Positions 23,869 through 31,437 of a DNA stretch of 64,000 nucleotides are shown in pieces. This DNA is from Sulfurimonas sp. (lineage in GTDB: Bacteria; Campylobacterota; Campylobacteria; Campylobacterales; Sulfurimonadaceae), in assembly GCF_028714655.1 (NCBI RefSeq), contig NZ_JAQTLY010000005.1, positions 100,504 through 164,503 on the forward strand, read 5' to 3'. The position numbers and the translations under genes were made by a program. Numbering within the stretch: the first letter of the stretch is position 1; each line of letters opens with the position of its first letter. The notes below the pieces were generated by a model. It did no database searches and was not told the DNA's origin. It saw nothing but the letters and a program-made list of their open reading frames with translations.

Positions 23869-25980
23869 TTATACCAGACTTAGTCCGACTTTTCCTTTTT
23901 CTTCATCTATGGATACAACCTCTATTTGAGGCAGGTATTGGTTAAGCGAGAGAACTTCTAGCGGATGAGAGATTTTTGTTGCACTCATTTTTGATATATG
24001 AATCATCCCGTCATTTTTCAGACCAATGTCCACAAATGCGCCAAAATCTGCAATATTTCTGACAACGCCTGAGACAAAACTTCCTACACTAAGCATTTTG
24101 ATATCCGTTATACCGTCCTTAAACGGAATGGGAGGGAGTTCTTCTCTGGGGTCAAAACCGGGTTTTAGAAGCTCTTTTATAATATCTTTTAGCGTCTCTT
24201 CTCCAACAGCTAATTCTTTTGCTTTTTGTTTCACATCAATAGTTGCCAAATCAAGAGCGAGAAGTTTTTTTGCAACTTCGTAACTCTCTGGGTGGATTCC
24301 GCTGTTGTCAAAACTGTTTTTGCCGTTTTTTATACGGATAAATCCTACCGCCTGTTCATAAGCTTTTTTGCCCAAACCTTTTACTTTTAAGAGTTGTTCT
24401 TTTGTTTTAAATGCACCGTTTTCTTCTCTAAAAGCGATGATATTTTGGGCTACTTTTGTGCCTACGCCTGCAACGAAAGAGAGAAGCGAAGCTGATGCGG
24501 AGTTTATATCTACACCCACACGGTTAACCAAATCTTGCGTAACATCGGTCAGTTTTTTCTCTAAAAGTTTTTGGTCTACATCGTGTTGATACTGCCCGAT
24601 ACCCAAACTTTTTGGGTCTATTTTAACCAAAGCTGCCATCGGGTCTTGCAGCCTTTGTGCTATGGAGATAGCTCCCCTTATAGTAACATCAAGATTTGGA
24701 TACTCCTGCGTGGCTATCTTTGAAGCGGAGTAGACGGATGCTCCCGCTTCTGAAACGACCGTGTAGTTTAGCTTGACTCCCTCTTCTTTGTTGATGCGTG
24801 CAAAAAATTCCTGCGTCTCTCTTGAGCCTGTTCCGTTTCCGATAGCCACACCCGTGATGTTATACTTGTTTGTTAGTGTTATAACCTTGTTTTTGGAGTT
24901 TTCATAATCCTTTTGAGGCTCTGTCGGGTAGATGACGCACGACTCAAGGTAGTTGCCGTTTTCATCTATAACAGCCAGTTTACACCCTGTTCTAAAAGCG
25001 GGGTCAACTCCTAAAATAACTCTCTTTGTAACAGGCGGGGTCATAAGAAGCTGATTTAGGTTTTTGCCAAAAACAGATATCGCCGCGATGTCGGCTCTCT
25101 CTTTTAACTCGGCGTGAACTTCTCTCTCAAGCGATGGAAGCAAAAGCCGTTTTAGCCCGTCTCTGTATGCTTCAAAAAGCAGCTCTTTTGAGTTTGATGC
25201 ATTGCGGGGGATTTTGTACTCTTTTATATTTTGCTCTAGGCGCTCTACATCTATGGTTATCTTTACGGATAGCTCTTTTTCTTTGACTGCGCGCATGACG
25301 GCAAGGTAGCGGTGAGACGGGATGTAAGCAACTTTTTCGCTTTTTAGGGCAAAGTTTTTAAACACTCCGTTTTCATCAAAATTTTTTGTTTTTTTAATCT
25401 CTAAAACACCATGTCGAAGCATATTGCCTCTAATGGCTTCACGCTCTCTAGGCATATCGGCGTATCTCTCTGCCAAAATATCCTGCGCGCCTTGAACTGC
25501 TTCATCTACGGACGCGATATTTCCTTTTACAAACTCTTTTGCTTTTGATTTAAACTCATCAGCAGTTAAAACAGCTTTTTCTAAAATGTTGGCAAGCGGT
25601 GTCAGTCCGTTTTCTATGGCAGTTGAGGCACGGGAGTTTTTCTTCTCTTTGTATGGGCGATAAATATCCTCTAAAGCGCGCAAACTATCTGCTTCATCTA
25701 TGCTTTTTTTGAGCATCTCGCTCAAAGTAGCTCTCTCTGCGATAAGCCTTGCAACTTCCTCTTTTCTCTCTAAGAGTTTTTTTGCGCTGACATATATAGT
25801 CTCAAACTCTCTTAGAACTTCATCATCCGCGCCGCCCGTCATCTCTTTGCGGTAACGGGCTATAAAAGGGATGGTCGAACCCTCATCAAGGAGTTTTAAA
25901 ATATTTTCTACATACTCTTTTTTTAGAGCCGTTTTTTTGATTAATAAATTTACTAAAGTGTTAATATCTTTTTCCCACAC
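23869..25980 (-). CDS. tex: Tex-family S1 RNA-binding protein
   Basis: The 703-residue cytoplasmic protein has the full Tex architecture: helical N-terminus with IPFIARYRKEMTGG near 33-46, a YqgF/RuvC-like domain (VILGVDPAFRTGCK near 330), helix-hairpin-helix motifs (near 500-560) and a C-terminal S1 domain (VGSFVSGVVRNIADFGAFVDIG). Tex binds nucleic acid and affects transcription and stress tolerance. The start is GTG at 25980. The gene overlaps the upstream DUF234 protein gene by 20 bases. Confidence 0.93.
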   Translation of the reverse strand: MWEKDINTLVNLLIKKTALKKEYVENILKLLDEGSTIPFIARYRKEMTGGADDEVLREFETIYVSAKKLLERKEEVARLIAERATLSEMLKKSIDEADSLRALEDIYRPYKEKKNSRASTAIENGLTPLANILEKAVLTADEFKSKAKEFVKGNIASVDEAVQGAQDILAERYADMPREREAIRGNMLRHGVLEIKKTKNFDENGVFKNFALKSEKVAYIPSHRYLAVMRAVKEKELSVKITIDVERLEQNIKEYKIPRNASNSKELLFEAYRDGLKRLLLPSLEREVHAELKERADIAAISVFGKNLNQLLMTPPVTKRVILGVDPAFRTGCKLAVIDENGNYLESCVIYPTEPQKDYENSKNKVITLTNKYNITGVAIGNGTGSRETQEFFARINKEEGVKLNYTVVSEAGASVYSASKIATQEYPNLDVTIRGAISIAQRLQDPMAALVKIDPKSLGIGQYQHDVDQKLLEKKLTDVTQDLVNRVGVDINSASASLLSFVAGVGTKVAQNIIAFREENGAFKTKEQLLKVKGLGKKAYEQAVGFIRIKNGKNSFDNSGIHPESYEVAKKLLALDLATIDVKQKAKELAVGEETLKDIIKELLKPGFDPREELPPIPFKDGITDIKMLSVGSFVSGVVRNIADFGAFVDIGLKNDGMIHISKMSATKISHPLEVLSLNQYLPQIEVVSIDEEKGKVGLSLV

Positions 25981-26875
25981 ATTCTATAAAATCTTTTTCG
26001 CTCAAATCTTCTAAGAGAATTTTAAAATTTTTAAGTGCAAATAATTTCACATCTTCGCCTTTTAGGGCTTTTAGCTCATTTGAAAAACCGCTTTTTGAGA
26101 CAATGACACAGATATCCGGTGTAAGCTCTGCCGCCTCACACTGCTCTTTTAATTTTGCAAGCTCACTTTTTTTTGCTTTTTGGTTTGAGTATTTGCATAT
26201 CCCTGCAATGATTTTGCCCGACGAAGTTTTTGCCAAAATGTCGATTTGCACCTTTCTATCCCAATAACTTCCTATCTCTACGATGGCGTCATCTTTAAAG
26301 CTTTTTTTCATGACTTCTTGGGATAGTTTTTTAAAAGTAAGTTCGTAAAACTCACTTTTACGGTTTGCAAACTGCTCTGTGGCTTCTTTAAAATCGCCCT
26401 CTTTGATGCTTTTAAAATATGGTGAGACAAAAGCAAACCAAAAACGCATAAAAGGAGTGTTGAAGTTTAGTTTTTCATCAATTTTTTCATCAGGTTCAGG
26501 CGGAGACTCTAACGAGAATTCTCGCTTGAGGAGATTTTTGCTACAAAGCGTGTCAATGGCATCTTCACCCTCAGCTCTTGAGATTCTAGCTCTCTTTAGC
26601 GCGGAGTGAACTCTTCCGTCTCCTGCTGCAACGGCACTCAGAAGCGAATGGCTAACCTTGTCACTCTGCGTAACTTTTGAGATGTCAGAGTGGATATAGG
26701 TGTAATTTTTCAAGACCTTGCTCAGAATCAACTCCTCAAGAGGTTTAGTCATATCGACGCTCCAGCCCATCCCTCCAAAAACAGAAAAATACTCAATAGC
26801 CTGTTCCAGATCCTGCGGCTTATTTTGAAAACAAAAAGAGCGAAACTGCTCTAAGAGTGAGGAATGTTTTGCCAT
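25961..26875 (-). CDS. DUF234-domain protein (solo C-terminal part of an archaeal-type ATPase)
   Basis: The 304-residue protein lacks a P-loop. Its middle resembles the winged-helix segment of AAA_14-type ATPases (residues 60-115). The C-terminal half matches DUF234, with a restriction-endonuclease-like core (AIVEIGSYWDRKVQIDIL and GKIIAGICKYSNQK). Such domains normally follow an ATPase, so this is a stand-alone version of unknown role. It overlaps tex by 20 bases and diverges from the MFS gene, whose long upstream frame overlaps its start region. Confidence 0.72.
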   Translation of the reverse strand: MAKHSSLLEQFRSFCFQNKPQDLEQAIEYFSVFGGMGWSVDMTKPLEELILSKVLKNYTYIHSDISKVTQSDKVSHSLLSAVAAGDGRVHSALKRARISRAEGEDAIDTLCSKNLLKREFSLESPPEPDEKIDEKLNFNTPFMRFWFAFVSPYFKSIKEGDFKEATEQFANRKSEFYELTFKKLSQEVMKKSFKDDAIVEIGSYWDRKVQIDILAKTSSGKIIAGICKYSNQKAKKSELAKLKEQCEAAELTPDICVIVSKSGFSNELKALKGEDVKLFALKNFKILLEDLSEKDFIECVGKRY

Positions 26876-27016
26876 AAGAAAGCCTTTGATTGGTTTTTGA
26901 AATTATACTTAAATTATGTTGAGAAATTGGCTACAATTAAACAATTAAAAACTTTGGTATTTCATGAAAACATACGCTTTTATCACAACAAAAAGAGGGT
27001 TGGCAGAGGAATTATC

Positions 27017-28198
27017 GTGTCCGCACTTAACAATAATATAGTTGCTCTTGGCGCAAACAGCTTTTTTACAGACTTTTCAACCGAGATGATTCTTCCGCTT
27101 CTGCCCATCTTTCTTGATCGTTTTCTTCATGCCACTAAGGGTGAAATAGGGCTTATTGAGGGGATTGCGGAGCTTGGTGTCGCACTCTTGATTGCAATTT
27201 CTGGTTTTTACTCGGATAGGATTGGAAAACGAAAAGGGCTTAGCGTTTTTGGGTATGGACTCTCAAACCTCATAAAACCTTTTGCTTTTTTCGCCCAAAG
27301 TGCTGCGATGATTGCAACTATTCGCATCGCAGACAGAGTAGGAAAGGGAATCCGCTCAGCTCCGAGAGATGCGCTTATCAGCCACTCGACCCCAAAAGAA
27401 TCAAGCGGTTTTGTCTTTGGTTTTCACAAAATGATGGACAGTGCTGGAGCCGTTGCGGGAAGCTTGAGCGCTTTTGGGCTGTTATACTATCTGGGGGAGA
27501 GTGAAGCTTCATTTCGTACGATATTTGCGTTAAGTCTCATTCCCGGTGTTATTTCTCTTATTATTCTTGTTCTTTTTGTTACCGACGCTCCTTTTGCTCC
27601 GGCTCCTATAAGCAGATTTCGACCGTCTGCGCTTAACTCGCCTTTTTATTGGCTGGTCGGGTTTCAGAGTCTCTTTAGCCTCTTTGCTATGAACTACTCG
27701 TTTATGATTTTAAAAGCCTCAGATAACGGCATGGCGCTTGCAATGATACCGCTTGCATACACATTATACAATCTGATTTTATCCATATTTGCCATACCGA
27801 TCGGGAAAATGGCGGATAAATACGGAAAAGCAACTCTGTTATCAATCGTTTATGCGGCATTTGGTTTAGGTGCATTAGCAATGGTTTCGGGTGGTATTTT
27901 AGGAGCGTGGATTGGGTTTGGGATTTACGGTTTTTTTGCAGGGGGTTTCAATGCGCTCGCAAAAGCAGTCATATCCGACACGGCACCGACTGAACTAAAG
28001 GCAACGGCTTACGGTGTTTACTATACTGCCGTTGGAGTGAGTACATTTATTTCGCTTGTTCTTAGCGGTTGGCTGTGGGACAGATACGGTGCCGGCGTAC
28101 CGTTCTTCATCGCCTCGCTCTTTGCAATAACATTGGCACTGCTTCTGTTCTTGTTTAGAAAGAAATTTGGGTTAAAAGTAAAAAATGATATACTTTAG
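27017..28198 (+). CDS. MFS transporter
   Basis: I choose the GTG at 27017 (VSALNNNIVALGANSFFTDFSTEM) because AGAGGAA lies just before it and MFS homologues begin there; upstream in-frame codons would overlap the divergent gene. The 393-residue protein has 12 predicted spans and the loop 2-3 motif GFYSDRIGKRKG, plus RVGKGIRSAPRDAL, a block shared by a group of uncharacterised bacterial MFS permeases. Substrate unknown. It ends two bases before the FliK-like gene. Confidence 0.85.
   Translation: MSALNNNIVALGANSFFTDFSTEMILPLLPIFLDRFLHATKGEIGLIEGIAELGVALLIAISGFYSDRIGKRKGLSVFGYGLSNLIKPFAFFAQSAAMIATIRIADRVGKGIRSAPRDALISHSTPKESSGFVFGFHKMMDSAGAVAGSLSAFGLLYYLGESEASFRTIFALSLIPGVISLIILVLFVTDAPFAPAPISRFRPSALNSPFYWLVGFQSLFSLFAMNYSFMILKASDNGMALAMIPLAYTLYNLILSIFAIPIGKMADKYGKATLLSIVYAAFGLGALAMVSGGILGAWIGFGIYGFFAGGFNALAKAVISDTAPTELKATAYGVYYTAVGVSTFISLVLSGWLWDRYGAGVPFFIASLFAITLALLLFLFRKKFGLKVKNDIL
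28189..28194 (+). promoter_or_regulatory. -10 box for a leaderless FliK-like mRNA
   Basis: TATACT at the very end of the MFS gene ends six bases before the ATG at 28201, with an AT-rich stretch upstream and no Shine-Dalgarno for the ATG. Confidence 0.4.
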
Positions 28199-28200
28199 AC

Positions 28201-29496
28201 ATGATTAATTTGTCACTTAACAAGCAGCTTGATATTATAGTGCCAAACACTAACAGAGCGTTAGCGTTAGTTTTAAAAGAGGCATCTCCTAACGAACTTG
28301 AGACGATTTCAAAAGACAAAGACCTCAAGTCCATACTAAACTCTCTGCTTCAAGGCAGTGCGCAGAGTTCACAGGGGGATAAAACTCTTTTAGAACTTGC
28401 AAAAAACAACCCTACGCTAAAAGATCTCGGAAATGTCACTAGTACCGTAAAAGATTTGCTAAACACTCTAAAATCCGAGAAAAATCCTCTTCCCATTGAG
28501 ACGACGCTGAAAAATTTTCTTGTAGATATCAAAGAGTTGAGTGAGCCTCTCTTAAAAGAGAAAATTCAAAATTCGGGTATTTTTTTAGAATCAAAACTCA
28601 AAAATGTACAAAATCCTCAAGTAGAGTTAAAAACCTTGCTGGTATCTCTTGAGAAAAATATTGCAAAAATCGATACGCTTGGTGCAAAATCATTGAACCA
28701 AAATATCAAAGAACTGCTTGCAAATCCGATTTTAAGGGATGCTTCAAATGCGGCGCTTCTGCAAACTCCAAAAGATGATTTTGCCGCTCTAAAGGAGCTG
28801 GCAAAAGGAGTGGAGAGAGTTTTATCGAAAGTTGAAGAGACATTGCGTCAAACTGCCAAAATAGAAAGAACACAAACAGATACCGACAAAAAAAACGACC
28901 CTGCTTTTTTAAAAGAGACGGCTACCATCGCATCTAAATTGGCTCCGTTTAAAAACCCGCAAAACCTAGCAACGCATGAGAGCGTCAAAGAGATTTTATC
29001 TCAGGATTTGAAGTCGATTTTACTAAAAGCGGGCGAAGAGATTGCAAACTCCTCACATCCAAATCAGGGTGAATTGCTAAAACTTACAGATAAACTATCG
29101 CTCCAAATAGATTACTATCAACTGCTTTCGCATCTTTCAAATTCATCGTCGCTCTATCTGCCTTTTTCTTGGGACAGCCTTGAGGAGGGAAATATCAACA
29201 TAAAAAAAGACAAAGAGGATAGGTTTTATTGCGATATCGACCTAAAACTAAAAGAGTACGGAGAGTTAAAACTAAAATTGGCTCTTTATGAAGAAAATCA
29301 AATCAACATTCACATCTTCTCGGATAACAGTGCATTTAAAGAGATTGTAAAAGAAAATATATATCTTCTTCGCTCAGCTCTTATAGAATCACAAATCACG
29401 CCAAAAGAGATACGCATTTTTGATACACTCAAAAAAAATTCACCCTATGAGAGCAGTTATAACCACATTGATTTGGGATTTGAGGTAAAAGCATGA
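28201..29496 (+). CDS. FliK-like flagellar hook-length control family protein
   Basis: The 431-residue soluble protein is rich in Lys, Leu and Asn, with long helical repeats in the first 280 residues. Its compact C-terminal domain (PFSWDSLEEGNINI... KELKLKLALYEENQINIHIFSDN, about 320-400) resembles the FliK/Flg_hook C-terminal fold. The immediate downstream gene encodes an FlhB C-terminal-domain protein and overlaps it by four bases, which supports a flagellar export link. C. jejuni FliK itself is larger, so this may be a paralogue. Family assignment is moderate. Confidence 0.62.
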   Translation: MINLSLNKQLDIIVPNTNRALALVLKEASPNELETISKDKDLKSILNSLLQGSAQSSQGDKTLLELAKNNPTLKDLGNVTSTVKDLLNTLKSEKNPLPIETTLKNFLVDIKELSEPLLKEKIQNSGIFLESKLKNVQNPQVELKTLLVSLEKNIAKIDTLGAKSLNQNIKELLANPILRDASNAALLQTPKDDFAALKELAKGVERVLSKVEETLRQTAKIERTQTDTDKKNDPAFLKETATIASKLAPFKNPQNLATHESVKEILSQDLKSILLKAGEEIANSSHPNQGELLKLTDKLSLQIDYYQLLSHLSNSSSLYLPFSWDSLEEGNINIKKDKEDRFYCDIDLKLKEYGELKLKLALYEENQINIHIFSDNSAFKEIVKENIYLLRSALIESQITPKEIRIFDTLKKNSPYESSYNHIDLGFEVKA

Positions 29497-29750
29497 AAAA
29501 AGCCGTCGCTCTTAGATATGACAAAGACAAAGAAAATGCTCCAAGGGTTGTTGCCAAAGGGCAGGGAAACACGGCTGAGAACATCATAAAAATAGCCGAG
29601 CTTCACAACCTGCCTATAAGAAAAGATGAAGACCTCATAGAACTTCTCTCAAAAGTAGAACTGGACAAAGAAGTTCCCCAAGCACTCTACAAAGCAGTTG
29701 CGGAGGTATTTAGCTTTATATACAAGATAACAAAAAAAGAGGTGAGTTAA
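29493..29750 (+). CDS. FlhB C-terminal-domain protein (FlhX type)
   Basis: The 85-residue protein matches only the cytoplasmic domain of FlhB (KAVALRYDKDKENAPRVVAKGQGNTAENIIKIAE, shown by its key blocks ALRYD and PRVVAKG). It starts after the position of the NPTH autocleavage site, which is absent. H. pylori FlhX is a similar free-standing domain that can substitute for the FlhB C-terminal part. It overlaps the FliK-like gene, its expected partner in substrate-specificity switching of the flagellar exporter. Confidence 0.82.
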   Translation: MKKAVALRYDKDKENAPRVVAKGQGNTAENIIKIAELHNLPIRKDEDLIELLSKVELDKEVPQALYKAVAEVFSFIYKITKKEVS

Positions 29751-29771
29751 TTATACTCTTTGAACAAACAT

Positions 29772-29865
29772 AGATTGCTTCGTCGCTTTGCTTCTCGCAA
29801 TGACCGTCACTCCAACCTGCTTTGTCATTGAGATTGGTGTCATTGCGAGCAAAGCGCGGCAATCT
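29772..29865. repeat. Dispersed repeat family 2 copy
   Basis: Inverted units (agattgcttcgtcgctttgc at 29772 and cattgcgagcaaagcgcggc ending 29865) form a long imperfect hairpin in the gap after the FlhX-like gene, and could also act as its transcription end. Confidence 0.82.
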
Positions 29866-29877
29866 AATCTTGGTTTA

Positions 29878-30084
29878 TCAATTATACTCCGGCATAGTCG
29901 TTATATCTACACCAAGCTCTTTTAGTTTATAGCCTATCTCGACAACTCTGTTTTTATATTTTTCGCTTTCCATAAATCCCTCAAATGTACCAAGCTCTTT
30001 TAGTTGAACTTTTGTCGCGATAGTGTCTATCCGTGTGAGTGCTTTTTGCAGCTCTTCTTCTAAATCTTCAATTGTTTCTTCCAT
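29878..30084 (-). CDS. Small hypothetical protein, 68 aa
   Basis: The 68-residue acidic protein starts with a coiled-coil-like stretch (MEETIEDLEEELQKALTRID) and ends LGVDITTMPEYN. An excellent ribosome site (AAAAAAGGAGAA) precedes the ATG, which supports a real gene. No family recognised. It is monocistronic between two repeat elements. Confidence 0.65.
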   Translation of the reverse strand: MEETIEDLEEELQKALTRIDTIATKVQLKELGTFEGFMESEKYKNRVVEIGYKLKELGVDITTMPEYN

Positions 30085-30112
30085 AAATTCTCCTTTTTTT
30101 GTAAATTTTTAA

Positions 30113-30251
30113 TAGACTTCTTTCATAACCTAAAAATTAGATTCCAAGTGACCAAAGGAAATACCCTTGTGGTACAAGCTTGGAATGACGAGATTTGTGA
30201 ACTTTTGTCATCCTGAACTTGATTCAGGATCTAGGTTATGAAAGAAGTCTA
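30113..30251. repeat. Dispersed repeat family 1, copy E: MITE-like, perfect 20-bp terminal inverted repeats
   Basis: The 139-bp element begins TAGACTTCTTTCATAACCTA (30113-30132) and ends with its exact reverse complement (30232-30251). Inside are the gattccaagtgaccaaagg / cccttgtggtacaag block and one TCCTGAACTTGATTCAGGA core. It has no ORF. Small size, terminal inverted repeats and several copies fit a non-autonomous transposable element. Confidence 0.88.
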
Positions 30252-30380
30252 ATGTATTTTATACAAACTCAGCTAATAAATACCATTAAAAATGTTGAAG
30301 TCATCGGACAAAACGAGGCAACACAAACGATAATTGACTGTTTTTAGCATCCATGACAAACCACAAAAGATTCAAAAAAT

Positions 30381-30396
30381 GATGAGCGGGCATTAA
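30381..30396. repeat. Left direct repeat flanking the higBA cassette
   Basis: gatgagcgggcattaa at 30381-30396 matches gatgggcgggcattaa at 31186-31201 in 15 of 16 positions, in the same orientation, both preceded by an A-run. The toxin-antitoxin genes lie exactly between them. The rest of 30252-30490 holds no convincing gene. Confidence 0.75.
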
Positions 30397-30490
30397 TTTG
30401 GCGTAACATCGGTTAAATATAATTGAAAATTTCAGAATCAATAAAATAGATATTTTTATCGTTCCCAGTGTCCTCGGGAATCTTAATAGA

Positions 30491-30844
30491 TTAGGCACCA
30501 ATCAATGATTCATACGGTACATGCAGCTGAGCATGAAGATTGCGAATCATTGCAATTGAGAGTTGTCGTTTATGATTTAGTACTTCAGAGACTTTGGAGC
30601 GTGAGCCGATAATCGGTGTGAGGTCTTTGGGTTCAAGCCCCATCTGCTCCATTCGAAATTTAATCGCTTCGACTGGGTCACATATAGGCATTGGGTAATG
30701 TTTTGCCTCATATGCTTCAACCAATGTCACAAGGATATCAAGCTCATCTCCCTCCGGCGTTGCCGGTTCTGCATTCATCAGCTCATCAATGCGTGTTAAT
30801 GCCGTATCATAATCATCTTCGGTTCGGATGGGAAAAATGTTCAT
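30491..30844 (-). CDS. higA: HigA-type antitoxin, helix-turn-helix
   Basis: The 117-residue protein has an acidic N-terminal part (IRTEDDYDTALTRIDELM, AEPATPEGDELDIL) and a C-terminal HTH (FRMEQMGLEPKDLTPIIGSRSKVSEVLNHKR). This matches the HigA antitoxins that pair with PF09907-type HigB. It should neutralise the upstream-encoded toxin and repress the operon at the palindrome before higB. It starts three bases after higB ends, the reversed toxin-first order normal for higBA. Confidence 0.88.
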   Translation of the reverse strand: MNIFPIRTEDDYDTALTRIDELMNAEPATPEGDELDILVTLVEAYEAKHYPMPICDPVEAIKFRMEQMGLEPKDLTPIIGSRSKVSEVLNHKRQLSIAMIRNLHAQLHVPYESLIGA

Positions 30845-30846
30845 GT

Positions 30847-31140
30847 TTATATCTCCTGTGCATTTATTTTATCGTACTGAGCATGTGTCCCTACAAAGCG
30901 AACATATACCGTACTATAAGGATAGTTTATTTTTACAATTAGGCGATATTTATTTCCGCCAATATTGAAAACTACACGATTATCTCGTAAAAAACTGGCT
31001 GTTTTATACTGAGATTTAATATCATGTGTGGATTGCCAAGAAGCTTTTATCGCCTCGGCATACCATCCTGCGAATGGATTTATGGCATCTGGATAATTAT
31101 TCCAAAAATCTTGTAATGTTCGCTTGCTTATTACTCTCAT
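30847..31140 (-). CDS. higB: HigB-type toxin (mRNA interferase family)
   Basis: I start the 97-residue protein at ATG 31140 (MRVISKRTLQDFW); an upstream start would precede the -10 box. Recognisable blocks are WQSTHDIKSQYKTASFL, VVFNIGGNKYRLIVKINY and VYVRFVGTHAQYDKI, the HigB_toxin (PF09907) pattern; family members cleave mRNA on the ribosome. TATAAT (31147-31152, minus strand) ends six bases before the ATG and there is no Shine-Dalgarno, so the transcript is probably leaderless. Confidence 0.87.
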   Translation of the reverse strand: MRVISKRTLQDFWNNYPDAINPFAGWYAEAIKASWQSTHDIKSQYKTASFLRDNRVVFNIGGNKYRLIVKINYPYSTVYVRFVGTHAQYDKINAQEI

Positions 31141-31146
31141 AAAAGT

Positions 31147-31178
31147 ATTATAGCAGATATTTCCCAAAATGGGAAATA
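31147..31178 (-). promoter_or_regulatory. higBA promoter and HigA operator palindrome
   Basis: On the minus strand TATAAT (31147-31152) sits six bases before the higB start. Directly upstream, TATTTCCC and GGGAAATA (31158-31165 and 31171-31178) form a perfect 8-bp inverted repeat with a five-base spacer. Its position over the -35/-10 spacer is where an autorepressing antitoxin would bind. Confidence 0.72.
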
Positions 31179-31185
31179 AAAAAGT

Positions 31186-31201
31186 GATGGGCGGGCATTA
31201 A
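31186..31201. repeat. Right direct repeat flanking the higBA cassette
   Basis: gatgggcgggcattaa, the partner of 30381-30396. A TATAAT-like stretch (gctataattac) follows and may be the promoter of ywbE; a similar taaatataattg follows the left copy. Confidence 0.75.
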
Positions 31202-31245
31202 GAGAGCCGTAGCTATAATTACATATATGATTTAGAGGACAAAAG

Positions 31246-31437
31246 ATGGGCGGCACAAAAAGAGCAAATATAAAAAGCGGTATGAATGTGGCGATTGTAC
31301 TCAAAGAAGATCAGGCAAGCGGACGGCTCACACACGGAATAGTCCGCGACATTTTAACATCATCTGCGACCCATCCTCATGGAATAAAAGTTCGTCTTAT
31401 GAGCCGTGAAGTCGGACGAGTAAAGGAAATATACTGA
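31246..31437 (+). CDS. ywbE: YwbE family protein
   Basis: The 63-residue protein (RANIKSGMNVAIVLKEDQASG..THGIVRDILT, shown by key blocks) matches the YwbE family, a small beta-rich domain of unknown function found in many Gram-positive and some Campylobacterota genomes. AGAGGAC precedes the ATG. Its last base overlaps the first of the dbpA start (ATGATGA), so it is translationally coupled to the helicase and may act with RNA. Confidence 0.88.
   Translation: MGGTKRANIKSGMNVAIVLKEDQASGRLTHGIVRDILTSSATHPHGIKVRLMSREVGRVKEIY

Noticed and set aside
26864..27016. A 51-residue N-terminal extension of the MFS transporter
   Set aside because: It overlaps the divergent DUF234 gene, has no MFS-like sequence, and the GTG at 27017 has a good ribosome site.
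30301..30501. A 66-codon minus-strand frame beginning MVPNLLRFPRTL after higA
   Set aside because: It overlaps the end of higA, lacks a ribosome site, shows no family and runs across the direct repeat; it looks like chance coding in intergenic DNA.
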